Assembly (NCBI RefSeq): GCF_000331305.1
Contig: NZ_KB217478.1
Location: 5,677,595-5,741,594, forward strand
Length of the DNA: 64,000 nt
From: Calothrix sp. PCC 7103
Lineage (GTDB): Bacteria; Cyanobacteriota; Cyanobacteriia; Cyanobacteriales; Nostocaceae
Direction of reading: 5' to 3'
Positions 56,523 through 64,000 of this stretch are shown here, piece after piece (within the stretch, counting starts at the first letter, position 1; every line of letters starts with the position of its first letter). The translations under genes and the position numbers were made by a program. Under the pieces are notes generated by a model that was not told the DNA's origin, did no database searches, and was given only the letters and a program-made list of their open reading frames with translations.

Positions 56523-56575
56523 GGGCGGGTTAACCTAACTTTTCAATTATTTACCAGAATATACTAAACCCGCCC
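56523..56575. repeat. Inverted repeat GGGCGGGTT / AACCCGCCC upstream of lipA
   Basis: Nine-base arms 35 bases apart. A second copy with 10-base arms (GGGGCGGGTT at 57510-57519, AACCCGCCCC at 57556-57565) lies after lipA, so the gene is bracketed by the same element. Confidence 0.75.
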
Positions 56576-56632
56576 CTGCACAACTTGCTACCATTAACTT
56601 TGTATATCTATATAAATGGGTAGAAGTTGATT

Positions 56633-57505
56633 GTGGCTGTAAAACCAGATTGGTTGCGGGTTAAGGCGCCTCAATGGGAGCGTGTCGGTAGCGTTAAAGA
56701 AATATTGCGGGATTTAGCTTTAAATACAGTTTGTGAGGAAGCGTCGTGTCCGAATATTGGTGAGTGCTTTAATGCAGGAACCGCGACGTTTCTAATTATG
56801 GGTCCAGCTTGCACACGCGCTTGTCCTTATTGCGATATCGATTTTGAGAAAAAACCTAAACCTCTTGAAGAAACTGAACCCGAACGCTTGGCAGAAGCAG
56901 TGCGTCGCATGAAGCTTAACCATGTGGTAATTACTTCGGTAAACCGCGATGATTTACCTGATGGAGGCGCCTCTCAGTTTGTAAAATGTATCGAAAATAT
57001 CCGCGCACTATCACCTCACACTACTATCGAATTATTAATTCCCGATTTGTGTGGAAACTGGGAAGCGTTAGAAATAATTCTCTCTTCACAACCCGAAGTT
57101 CTCAACCATAATACAGAAACCATTCCACGCTTGTATCGTCGCGTGCGTCCACAAGCTAATTACGAGCGCACTCTAGAATTACTCAAGCGCAGTCGTGAAA
57201 TTGCACCTTGGGTTTATACAAAATCTGGCATTATGGTCGGACTCGGTGAAACTGATGAAGAAATTCGTCAAGTTATGCGAGATTTACGCGCAGTTGATTG
57301 CGATATTCTAACCATCGGGCAATATTTACAGCCTAGCCAAAAACATCTACAAGTTAATGACTTCGTTCGTCCCGAAAAATTTGATGCATGGCAAGCATTC
57401 GGTGAAGAAATCGGTTTTTTACAAGTTGTTTCATCACCATTGACACGCAGTTCGTACCATGCGGAACAAGTTAGAGAATTAATGCAGCGGCACCCACGCA
57501 AATAA
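56633..57505 (+). CDS. lipA: Lipoyl synthase
   Basis: 290 residues from GTG 56633 ([19 protein letters not shown]); TTG 56627 would add two residues. Both iron-sulphur sites are present: the auxiliary cluster [13 protein letters not shown] (C-x4-C-x5-C) and the radical-SAM cluster [11 protein letters not shown] (CxxxCxxC). The C-terminal RSSY motif, whose Ser ligates the auxiliary cluster, is in [11 protein letters not shown]. The enzyme inserts two sulphurs into octanoyl groups on lipoyl-dependent enzymes. Cyanobacteria often have two paralogues; this may be either. Confidence 0.95.
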   Translation: MAVKPDWLRVKAPQWERVGSVKEILRDLALNTVCEEASCPNIGECFNAGTATFLIMGPACTRACPYCDIDFEKKPKPLEETEPERLAEAVRRMKLNHVVITSVNRDDLPDGGASQFVKCIENIRALSPHTTIELLIPDLCGNWEALEIILSSQPEVLNHNTETIPRLYRRVRPQANYERTLELLKRSREIAPWVYTKSGIMVGLGETDEEIRQVMRDLRAVDCDILTIGQYLQPSQKHLQVNDFVRPEKFDAWQAFGEEIGFLQVVSSPLTRSSYHAEQVRELMQRHPRK

Positions 57506-57509
57506 CGTA

Positions 57510-57565
57510 GGGGCGGGTTAACAGATATCCTAAAATTGTATTAAAAATCTAACCAAACCCGCCCC
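57510..57565. repeat. Inverted repeat GGGGCGGGTT / AACCCGCCCC between lipA and gpsA
   Basis: Second copy of the element at 56523-56575. It ends 5 bases before the gpsA TTG start, so it can hide or shape the ribosome-binding region of gpsA and may end lipA transcription. Confidence 0.75.
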
Positions 57566-57570
57566 CTATC

Positions 57571-58530
57571 TTGAACCACCCCAACCCACAACAATTAAAA
57601 ATCCCAAATCCAAAATCAGTAGTTATCCTCGGCGCCGGCGCCTGGGGAAGCAGTCTAGCCTCCTTGGTATCAGCAAACGGTCATAAAGTAAATATCTGGT
57701 CGCGTCGAAGTAACTTACAACTCGCGTCTACAGTTAACGATGCCGATATTATTGTTAGCGCTATATCTATGAAAGGGGTGCCTGATGTCATTGCCCAGCT
57801 TCAACAAATAAAGCTTCCAGATAAAGCAATTTTTGTAACTGCCACAAAAGGTTTGGACACCCAAACTACCTGCACACCCTCACAAATTCTGCAAACAGCG
57901 TTTCCTTCACATCCTGTTGTAGTGTTATCGGGTCCAAATTTATCTAAAGAAATAGAGCTTGGTTTACCTTCTGCAACAGTAGTAGCAAGCCATTCAGGAA
58001 CTGCGGCAGAATCTGTACAACTTGTTTTCTCATCGCCACGGTTTCGAGTTTACACAAATCTTGACCCTTTGGGCGTTGAGCTAGGTGGCACTTTAAAGAA
58101 TGTTATCGCGATTGCAGCAGGCGCCTGTGATGGTTTGCAATTAGGAACTAACGCTAAAGCTGCTTTAGTCACTCGCGGACTTACCGAAATGGTTCGTATC
58201 GGTGTAAGTTTAGGCGCCAAAGCTGAAACATTCTATGGTTTGTCAGGATTAGGTGACTTACTCGCAACTTGTAACAGTTCTCTTAGTCGCAATTACCAAG
58301 TCGGTTATCAGCTAGCTTGTGGCAAAACTCTTCCTGAAATTCTTACCCACTTACAAGGAACTGCGGAGGGGGTAAACACTTGCTCAGTATTAATTACGCG
58401 CGCCAAAGGGCAAAATATCTCAATCCCCATTACCGAACAAGTTTATCGTGTCCTGCAATCAGAATCCACACCCCGTCAAGCTTTAGAAGAATTGATGCTT
58501 CGTAACATCAAGCCTGAGTACCACGAATAA
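57571..58530 (+). CDS. gpsA: Glycerol-3-phosphate dehydrogenase [NAD(P)+]
   Basis: 319 residues. The Rossmann motif VVILGAGAWGSSLASL is near the N-terminus. VVLSGPNLSKEIELGLPSAT, VELGGTLKNVIAIAAGACDG with the catalytic Lys, and ETFYGLSGLGDLLATCNSSL (substrate-binding) follow. It makes sn-glycerol-3-phosphate for lipid synthesis. The start is TTG 57571, the only in-frame choice before the Rossmann motif that I find; no clear ribosome site precedes it because a hairpin repeat ends 5 bases upstream. The sequence contains the overlapping pair GGCGCCGGCGCC at the glycine-rich loop. Confidence 0.95.
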   Translation: MNHPNPQQLKIPNPKSVVILGAGAWGSSLASLVSANGHKVNIWSRRSNLQLASTVNDADIIVSAISMKGVPDVIAQLQQIKLPDKAIFVTATKGLDTQTTCTPSQILQTAFPSHPVVVLSGPNLSKEIELGLPSATVVASHSGTAAESVQLVFSSPRFRVYTNLDPLGVELGGTLKNVIAIAAGACDGLQLGTNAKAALVTRGLTEMVRIGVSLGAKAETFYGLSGLGDLLATCNSSLSRNYQVGYQLACGKTLPEILTHLQGTAEGVNTCSVLITRAKGQNISIPITEQVYRVLQSESTPRQALEELMLRNIKPEYHE

Positions 58531-59104
58531 ATAATATATATATTTCTACTATATGGACAATCGGCGCCTCAATATATCGGGGTTTAGGAGCAATCCTTAG
58601 AAAACACGAACAATACTTAACGCAAAATCAGTCTCGACCCACACTAAAACCTTCAGGAAACTACAATTCGGTTCCTGTATATATAACCATGACACAAATA
58701 AAAAAATATTTCCACTTACTTCTACTTAATTTATGATTATATTACGTCAAAAAAGCTACCGTCAATATCTAAGCTTATAAAAATTAAATTTAACACTGTA
58801 ACCCAGAGCCTGAGTCATTTTTTACCTAAGACAAATCGAATGATTGATCTGTCATAGCGGTCTGTACTCGATAGTAAAACGTATGAAATAATACTAAACA
58901 GGCTCTAAATTAGGAAATTTACCGCAAAAATCTTTTCAGCTGGATGTTAGTTTCTGTGAAATTGCGGGAATGATATCAACAGTTGATTATGCTGACCCTT
59001 TGTTGACCCTTTGGGTTCGCAGTTGCGCTTCGCGGACAACCTCCCTGAATGCGCGTGCTGCCCACCACAATCTATTGTTACCTGGAGCCATTGAGACGAG
59101 CCTT
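58531..59104. promoter_or_regulatory. 574-base leader region of sigC with a distant inverted repeat
   Basis: AT-rich. AGAGCCTG (58805-58812) and CAGGCTCT (58899-58906) could close an RNA domain of about 100 bases, some 200 bases before the sigC start. Between 58970 and 59104 the sigC frame is open but has non-conserved sequence. No other gene is seen. Confidence 0.4.
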
Positions 59105-60355
59105 ATGCCAGCAACATCTTTTTACGCCGCAGATGCTTACGAAGCCCAACAACCTAACCAAGCATTTGACCCAGACCTCGTAGTTGATGAGAATGAGTTG
59201 TCTGTAGAAGATTTGGAGGAGCTGGAAATGGTATCGCAAGACCCAGCCAGCTTTGCTGCAACCCCTAACCGCCGCAGTACCGATTTGGTACGCTTGTATC
59301 TTCAAGAAATTGGGCGGGTTCGTTTGTTAGGACGTGATGAAGAAGTTTCAGAAGCTCAAAAAGTTCAACGATATTTACGCTTACGGATATTGCTATCCAA
59401 TTCTGCCAAGCAGGGCGATGATATTATTACTCCCTACCAACGGATTATTGAAATCCAAGAACGTTTAACATCTGAATTAGGTCATCGTCCTTCGCTCGAA
59501 CGCTGGGCAAAAACAGGTGATATGGATGTTTTTGAACTCAAGCAACTTCTTGCTAAGGGCAAACGTCGCTGGGCAGAAATTGCTAAGTTAACTGTTGAAG
59601 AGTTAGAGCAAATTCAAAGCCAAGGACTTCAATCCAAAGAACACATGATTAAGGCGAATCTTCGTCTTGTTGTGTCTGTCGCCAAAAAATATCAAAATCG
59701 CGGTTTAGAGTTATTGGACTTGGTTCAAGAAGGTACTCTAGGTTTAGAGCGTGCAGTCGAAAAGTTTGATCCAACCAAAGGCTACCGATTTAGTACTTAT
59801 GCTTACTGGTGGATTCGTCAGGGTATCACTCGTGCAATTGCTACAAGCAGTCGTACTATTCGACTCCCTGTCCACATTACAGAAAAACTCAACAAGATCA
59901 AAAAAGCACAGCGTAAAATTGCTCAAGAAAAAGGTCGCACACCGACTTTAGAAGATTTGGCTATTGAACTCGAAATGTCACCAGCACAAGTTAGAGAAGT
60001 ATTACTGCGCGTACCTCGTTCAGTCTCTCTCGAAACTAAAGTTGGTAAAGACAAAGATACCGAATTGGGTGAACTTCTTGAAACTGATGGTGTTACCCCA
60101 GAAGAAATGCTAATGCGCGAATCGCTTCAACGTGATTTACAGCACTTGTTAGCTGATTTAACCAGTCGCGAACGTGATGTTATTCTTATGCGCTTTGGTT
60201 TAGCTGATGGTCATCCTTATTCGTTAGCTGAAATTGGACGCGCTCTAGATTTATCTCGCGAACGAGTACGCCAAATCGAATCCAAAGCATTGCAAAAACT
60301 ACGTCAGCCTAAGCGTCGTAACTTAATTCGCGATTACTTGGAGTCTTTAAGCTAG
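59105..60355 (+). CDS. sigC: Group 2 RNA polymerase sigma factor SigC
   Basis: 416 residues from ATG 59105 (MPATSFYAADAYEAQ), the start used by homologues; the frame extends upstream to ATG 58970 but that part is not conserved. Region 1.2 (STDLVRLYLQEIGRVRLLGR), region 2 (MIKANLRLVVSVAKKYQNRG, FSTYAYWWIRQGITRAI), region 3 and region 4 (LTSRERDVILMRFGL, SLAEIGRALDLSRERVRQIE) are intact, so it recognises standard promoters. SigC in Anabaena responds to nitrogen and carbon supply and is active early in heterocysts. The order sigC-furA-peptidoglycan-binding gene is the same as all1692-all1691-alr1690 of Anabaena PCC 7120. Confidence 0.88.
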   Translation: MPATSFYAADAYEAQQPNQAFDPDLVVDENELSVEDLEELEMVSQDPASFAATPNRRSTDLVRLYLQEIGRVRLLGRDEEVSEAQKVQRYLRLRILLSNSAKQGDDIITPYQRIIEIQERLTSELGHRPSLERWAKTGDMDVFELKQLLAKGKRRWAEIAKLTVEELEQIQSQGLQSKEHMIKANLRLVVSVAKKYQNRGLELLDLVQEGTLGLERAVEKFDPTKGYRFSTYAYWWIRQGITRAIATSSRTIRLPVHITEKLNKIKKAQRKIAQEKGRTPTLEDLAIELEMSPAQVREVLLRVPRSVSLETKVGKDKDTELGELLETDGVTPEEMLMRESLQRDLQHLLADLTSRERDVILMRFGLADGHPYSLAEIGRALDLSRERVRQIESKALQKLRQPKRRNLIRDYLESLS

Positions 60356-60406
60356 TTTTTCACTCTTTCTGTACACTTTAGTGTGACCTTATGACTTATT
60401 ACAATA

Positions 60407-60426
60407 CCCCTCCCAAAAGGGAGGGG
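60407..60426 (+). terminator. Hairpin after sigC
   Basis: CCCCTCCC-AAAA-GGGAGGGG, 8 perfect GC-rich pairs, 52 bases after the sigC stop. No T-run follows. Confidence 0.6.
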
Positions 60427-60929
60427 CGTAATAAAACTCAACTAATTTACTTATGAACCGATTGTTGAGAAATTTACACAACATTTAACTTTTCGTTACA
60501 ATATCGCTTTTTATCTCGATTGAAACTGCAAATATTTTTAAATCAAGACTAATAGCCAATAGTTTACAATAAACAAACACTATGATTTGTATATTATTCG
60601 TAACATTTTGGCAATCTATAGCAACAAATTTGCAACTAATGCAATACTATTTCTCATCAAAACAGTTTGCAATAACTTCTAAACAAAGAAAGTCGTTTGT
60701 TTTACGTTAGTACTATGTCATAGATTCAAGACAAAGAATCTATGGTCAGTAAGCTATAGAGTTTTTATTAGTCCCCCTTTTCCCTTTCCCCCTTCCCCTT
60801 TCCCCTTTCCCTTTTTCCTTTATTCCTTCATAAAGACTTAAAATAATTCTCAATAATGTCTAATTGTTGCAACTTGGCCTAAATATTTGTTATATTCTCA
60901 ATTGACAGCCTTTATTGAGAAAGATTAGT
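60427..60929. promoter_or_regulatory. furA upstream region with hairpin and pyrimidine tandem repeat
   Basis: About 500 bases without a gene. CATAGATTC and GAATCTATG (60719-60744) form a 9-pair hairpin with an 8-base loop. A C/T-only tract (60774-60828) is built of CCCTTTC-like heptamers. The last 100 bases are AT-rich and should hold the autoregulated furA promoter and Fur boxes. Confidence 0.45.
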
Positions 60930-61385
60930 ATGTCTGTCTACACATCTGCTTCGCTTAAGGCAGAGCTTAATGAACGTGGCTGGCGCCTAACTCCCCAAAG
61001 GGAAGTTATATTACATATTTTCCAAGAACTTCCACAAGGTGAACATCTTAGTGCAGAAGACCTTTACGAAAGGTTAGAAGAACAAGGAGAAGGCATCAGC
61101 TTATCGACTATTTACCGCACCCTCAAATTAATGGCGCGGATGGGGATTTTACGGGAATTGGAACTGGGAGAAGGACATAAACATTACGAAATCAACCAGC
61201 CATATCCACATCATCACCATCACTTAATTTGTGTAAGGTGTAACACCACGATTGAGTTTAAGAACGATTCAGTTCTTAAAATTGGCTCAAAAACAGCCCA
61301 AAAAGAAGGTTTTAGCCTTCTTGATTGTCAAATGACTATTCATGCTGTTTGCCCGAAGTGTCAACGCGCTTTAATGCCGTTGTAA
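60930..61385 (+). CDS. furA: Ferric uptake regulator FurA
   Basis: 151 residues from ATG 60930 (MSVYTSASLKAELNERGWRL), the same length as Anabaena FurA; TTG 60915 is unlikely. The winged helix is QREVILHIFQELPQGEHLSA with LSTIYRTLKLMARMGIL. The metal and dimer domain has HYEINQPYPHHHHHLICVRC and the second Cys pair CPKCQ. Besides iron-dependent repression, Anabaena FurA binds haem through its Cys-Pro motif, here VCPKC. It follows sigC on the same strand and converges with the peptidoglycan-binding gene, from which Anabaena produces an antisense RNA covering furA. Confidence 0.93.
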   Translation: MSVYTSASLKAELNERGWRLTPQREVILHIFQELPQGEHLSAEDLYERLEEQGEGISLSTIYRTLKLMARMGILRELELGEGHKHYEINQPYPHHHHHLICVRCNTTIEFKNDSVLKIGSKTAQKEGFSLLDCQMTIHAVCPKCQRALMPL

Positions 61386-61447
61386 TTTATTGGGTAAGTA
61401 CTTGGGTAAGTTTTTTAGGGGAATCTAGAACATATATGGTCATACAA

Positions 61448-61476
61448 AAATCCCACGCTGCTCCCGCGTGGGATTT
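61448..61476. terminator. Strong hairpin between convergent furA and the alr1690-like gene
   Basis: AAATCCCACGC (61448-61458) and GCGTGGGATTT (61466-61476) form 11 pairs with a 7-base loop. On the reverse strand the hairpin is followed by a T-run, so it is best placed to stop transcription coming from the peptidoglycan-binding gene into furA; it may also serve furA. Confidence 0.8.
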
Positions 61477-61523
61477 AGCCATCGTTGATAAATTTTCAAA
61501 TCGATTAACGCGCAATTAATATC

Positions 61524-62678
61524 TTAATAGCGTCCGGTTCTTACATCATTAAGGCTAATGCCGTAAAACTCTTGTGCTTGTTTAATTGCACGCTTCGTAT
61601 CGTTACCCATTACGCCATTGAGTGGACCTTTATAAAAACCTCGTTCTCTCAACCGACGTTGAATTTCCAGCACATTAAATTCGTTACTGTCTCCATTGTT
61701 GGTGCTTGCGTATAACTTAGCACGTGTTGTTGGACCTGCAATTCCGCTGGCTGCTAAATAATTCTCTGCCTGAAAACGTCTGACGGCATCTGCTGTAAAT
61801 GGGCCGAAGTAACCGTTTGGCTGACCTTCTAGGTATCCAGCTTTAATTAATTGTTCCTGTAATACTCGCACGGCTTCACCACGGTCGCCCAAACGAAGTT
61901 TATCGCTTCCTGAGCGCCGATTTTGTGCGTCTTCACCATAACCAACACCTACAGGAGGCAGTCGGCGTAATGTTGCAGGTCCAACTAATCCATCTGCCTC
62001 TAATTTATAAGCTTGCTGGAAGCGTTTAACTGCATCTTCGGTTATTGGTCCGAAAATACCTGTGGAATTGCCATAATAATATCCCGCCACTCGTAACCGT
62101 TCTTGCAAATTACGAACTTCTTCTCCTTCGTCACCTTTACCAATAATTCCGGAAACGAGACGTTTCTTTTGTGATGTCGTTTGCTTCTCAGTACGAGATT
62201 GGGCGTTTTCAGCACGTGGTCTCGAAGTCTGAGTATTGACTACGTTTTGCGCTTGTTGTCTGACTCGGTTATTTTGAGCAACTGGGCGCCAGTTGTCTAA
62301 TTTCCCAATAGTTGTGGGTCCTGCAATGCCGCTAACTTGCAAAGAAGCAGCTTTTTGAAATCGTTTTACAGCATCTTCAGTGCGAACGTCATATACTTGA
62401 GTGATAGGAGCATTATAAAAACCTGCTCGCTTCAAGTCTTGCTGTAATTCGCGAACTGATGGACCCTGGTCGCCTTTTTGTAGTGCAAATGCGCTACTCA
62501 TTGCAGTCATCATCGATAAAGTCAAAGCAAGGGGCAACATATAGCGCCAAGCTCGACTCGATAACTTCTTCCAGTCAGGTGATATTCCCCGATTGACTAA
62601 AAAGCTAAATTTAGCTAACTCAATCGATGGGCAGTCTTCGTAATCGAAAGCTAGGTGTAAATACGCAAGGTTTTCCAT
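61524..62678 (-). CDS. Peptidoglycan-binding protein with four PG_binding_1 repeats (alr1690-like)
   Basis: 384 residues. It starts MENLAYLHLAFDYED and has a membrane/signal segment near residues 48-66 (MLPLALTLSMMTAMSSAFA). It then has four peptidoglycan-binding type-1 domains, each with the D-G-x-x-G/V-x-x-LQ and D-A-V-x-x-FQ pattern (GPSVRELQQDLKRAGFY, GEEVRNLQERLRVAGYYYG, GEAVRVLQEQLIKAGYLEG, VLEIQRRLRERGFYKG). It is probably an exported cell-wall protein. In Anabaena the orthologous alr1690 is convergent with furA, and its read-through transcript alpha-furA represses furA. Confidence 0.9.
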   Translation of the reverse strand: MENLAYLHLAFDYEDCPSIELAKFSFLVNRGISPDWKKLSSRAWRYMLPLALTLSMMTAMSSAFALQKGDQGPSVRELQQDLKRAGFYNAPITQVYDVRTEDAVKRFQKAASLQVSGIAGPTTIGKLDNWRPVAQNNRVRQQAQNVVNTQTSRPRAENAQSRTEKQTTSQKKRLVSGIIGKGDEGEEVRNLQERLRVAGYYYGNSTGIFGPITEDAVKRFQQAYKLEADGLVGPATLRRLPPVGVGYGEDAQNRRSGSDKLRLGDRGEAVRVLQEQLIKAGYLEGQPNGYFGPFTADAVRRFQAENYLAASGIAGPTTRAKLYASTNNGDSNEFNVLEIQRRLRERGFYKGPLNGVMGNDTKRAIKQAQEFYGISLNDVRTGRY

Positions 62679-62770
62679 AGTTATTTTCCTAAAGTTTTCC
62701 TACACCACTTTTTTTCGATGCCTTCTTCACCGACATTTACTTGAAATGCGGCGCCTTGTTTGCGGCTCGT

Positions 62771-64000
62771 TCAGTTAAACCCGAAAGGCACTGGCTGTTC
62801 GATAGCTGCTTCGGCTTGATGTACTAAGTTTCGCAGATTTTCCAATGTTTGTATATTTACATCCTGCCATAAACCACGCTTGTATGCTTCAAGTAATCTC
62901 TCAGCGATATCACGCAGAGCATACGGATTTTTTTCTTCAAGAAATTTACAAACTCTTGAATCAAAAAGGTATGTCTTTGCAATTCCTTCATACATGTGGT
63001 CTTCTACACATCTAGCAGTGGCATCGTAAGCAAACAAAAAATCAACTGTAGCAGCCATTTCAAATGCACCCTTATAACCGTGACGCATCACTCCAGCAAT
63101 CCATTTTGGATTAATTACCCGTGAACGGTATACCCTGGCTATCTCCTCAGATAGTTGACGAACTCGCGGTTTTGCTGGAATTGAGTTATCGCCAAAATAA
63201 GAGGAAGGATTTTCCCCTCGAATCGAACGTACTGCTGCCATCAAACCACCTTGAAATTGATAATAATCATCAGAGTCAAGCAAATCGTGTTCGCGGTTAT
63301 CTTGATTTTGCAGCACTACCTGCGTACTGAGTAAACGTTTCGAGAACGCTTCGGGTGCAGAACGTCCATCACTTTTTCTTGTATAAGCATAAGAACTCCA
63401 ATTTATATAAGCGCTTGCTAAGTCAGAATCATCAGACCAATTTTGCGACTCGATTAACCCTTGGAGTCCAGCACCATATGCACCTGGTTTTGAGCCGAAA
63501 ATTCGGTAGAGAGAGCGTTCTAAAGCTTCTGTTTCACTTAATCCAACTTTCTGCCAGTACTCCATTTCTTCTAAAACTTGAGCGGCGAGTGGATTCAAGT
63601 CCTTCGGTTCATCCAATGCTGCCACAGCTTCTACAGCTTGGTCAAATAAGTTTATCAAATTTCCAAAAGCATCTCGGAAAAAACCCGAAACCCTTAATGT
63701 TACATCCACACGTGGGCGGCCTAGCACTTCTACTGGTAATATTTCTAAATCTACAACACGACGTGCTGCACTATCCCACACTGGCTGTACACCGAGCAAA
63801 GCTAATGCCTGGGCAATATCATCACCCCCAGTTCGCATCGTCGCAGTTCCCCATAAAGATAACACTAGTGTTTTTGGATACTCTCCATGCTCTTGAGTAT
63901 AACATTCTATCAGCGTTTCTGCTGCCTTTCTCCCTACATCCCACGCCGATTCGGTTGGAACTGCACGAATATCAACTGAGTAAAAATTATTACCTGTTGG
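62771..64000 (-). CDS. cobN: Cobaltochelatase subunit CobN (C-terminal part; start beyond window)
   Basis: The frame is open from the window end to the stop at 62771, giving about 409 residues of a protein of roughly 1200-1400. It begins PTGNNFYSVDIRAVPTESAW and continues with LVLSLWGTATMRTGGDDIAQ, RPRVDVTLRVSGFFRDAFG, FGSKPGAYGAGLQGLI and NPKWIAGVMRHGYKGAFEMA. RTGGDDIAQALALLGVQPVW favours CobN over the related Mg-chelatase subunit ChlH, which has KTYGESL here. CobN is the large subunit that inserts cobalt in the aerobic cobalamin pathway; in cyanobacteria it probably works with shared ChlI/ChlD-type subunits. Confidence 0.9.
   Translation of the reverse strand, partial: PTGNNFYSVDIRAVPTESAWDVGRKAAETLIECYTQEHGEYPKTLVLSLWGTATMRTGGDDIAQALALLGVQPVWDSAARRVVDLEILPVEVLGRPRVDVTLRVSGFFRDAFGNLINLFDQAVEAVAALDEPKDLNPLAAQVLEEMEYWQKVGLSETEALERSLYRIFGSKPGAYGAGLQGLIESQNWSDDSDLASAYINWSSYAYTRKSDGRSAPEAFSKRLLSTQVVLQNQDNREHDLLDSDDYYQFQGGLMAAVRSIRGENPSSYFGDNSIPAKPRVRQLSEEIARVYRSRVINPKWIAGVMRHGYKGAFEMAATVDFLFAYDATARCVEDHMYEGIAKTYLFDSRVCKFLEEKNPYALRDIAERLLEAYKRGLWQDVNIQTLENLRNLVHQAEAAIEQPVPFGFN

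Noticed and set aside
60774-60828. CRISPR-like repetition in the C/T tract
   Set aside because: The repeats are 6-7 bases with no spacers: a heptamer STRR. No CRISPR array was seen in the window.

Overview
The window comes from a filamentous, Nostocales-like cyanobacterium. Support: psb27, ndhF1-ndhD1 next to an rbcR-type regulator, a sigC-furA-peptidoglycan-binding gene trio in the order known from Anabaena/Nostoc, a PEP-CTERM protein with a cyanoexosortase accessory gene, cofH, and many short tandem and interspersed palindromic repeats typical of this group. The palindrome GGCGCC is extremely frequent (about 85 by eye in 64 kb, against roughly 4 expected at this base composition) and appears to replace HIP1 (GCGATCGC) as the genome signature.

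Layout. 1-2124: envelope glycosyltransferases (a partial GT39 and a GT2-GtrA fusion). 2317-6811: cofH (deazaflavin), psb27, a GH10-like hydrolase, a frameshifted conserved gene and a coiled-coil protein. 7346-14859: sugar transferase, DUF924, SRPBCC, a small membrane protein, a large hybrid histidine kinase and an unknown. 15379-21420: ankyrin protein, cyanoexosortase-B-associated protein, Wza-like export protein and Wzc-like co-polymerase, i.e. an exopolysaccharide/PEP-CTERM unit. 21483-26205: rhomboid, MltA, DUF1868, SurE, Mrr-like nuclease. 26342-33331: ndhD1, ndhF1, thioredoxin-like, NnrU/Z-ISO-like, RbcR. 33424-39556: Ser/Thr kinase, Crp-type regulator, an ArgRS fragment-like protein, a candidate small RNA, a HAD phosphatase and a PEP-CTERM protein. 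39609-42602: polA.

42787-54394 is the standout. A DUF6884 (YaaA-like) protein is followed by a co-directional block: RNA polymerase sigma factor, unknown acidic protein, ImmA/IrrE protease, NurA-like protein, HerA-like ATPase, Mre11/SbcD, Rad50/SbcC with zinc hook, then a tRNA-guanine-transglycosylase-like protein resembling DpdA. This combines the archaeal HerA-NurA-Mre11-Rad50 end-resection set with a probable 7-deazaguanine base-exchange enzyme and its own regulators. Between 43,487 and 53,889 GGCGCC falls to one copy, and the only two GCGATCGC sites I found in the window lie here, so the block looks horizontally acquired. I propose a DNA-processing or anti-phage module that may pair base modification with nuclease activity.

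54561-56076 is a decayed AlbA/RecG-like gene broken by a repeat insertion. It is followed by tRNA-Pro(CGG), lipA, gpsA, sigC, furA, the convergent peptidoglycan-binding gene (alr1690-like, source of the antisense alpha-furA RNA in Anabaena) and a partial cobN.
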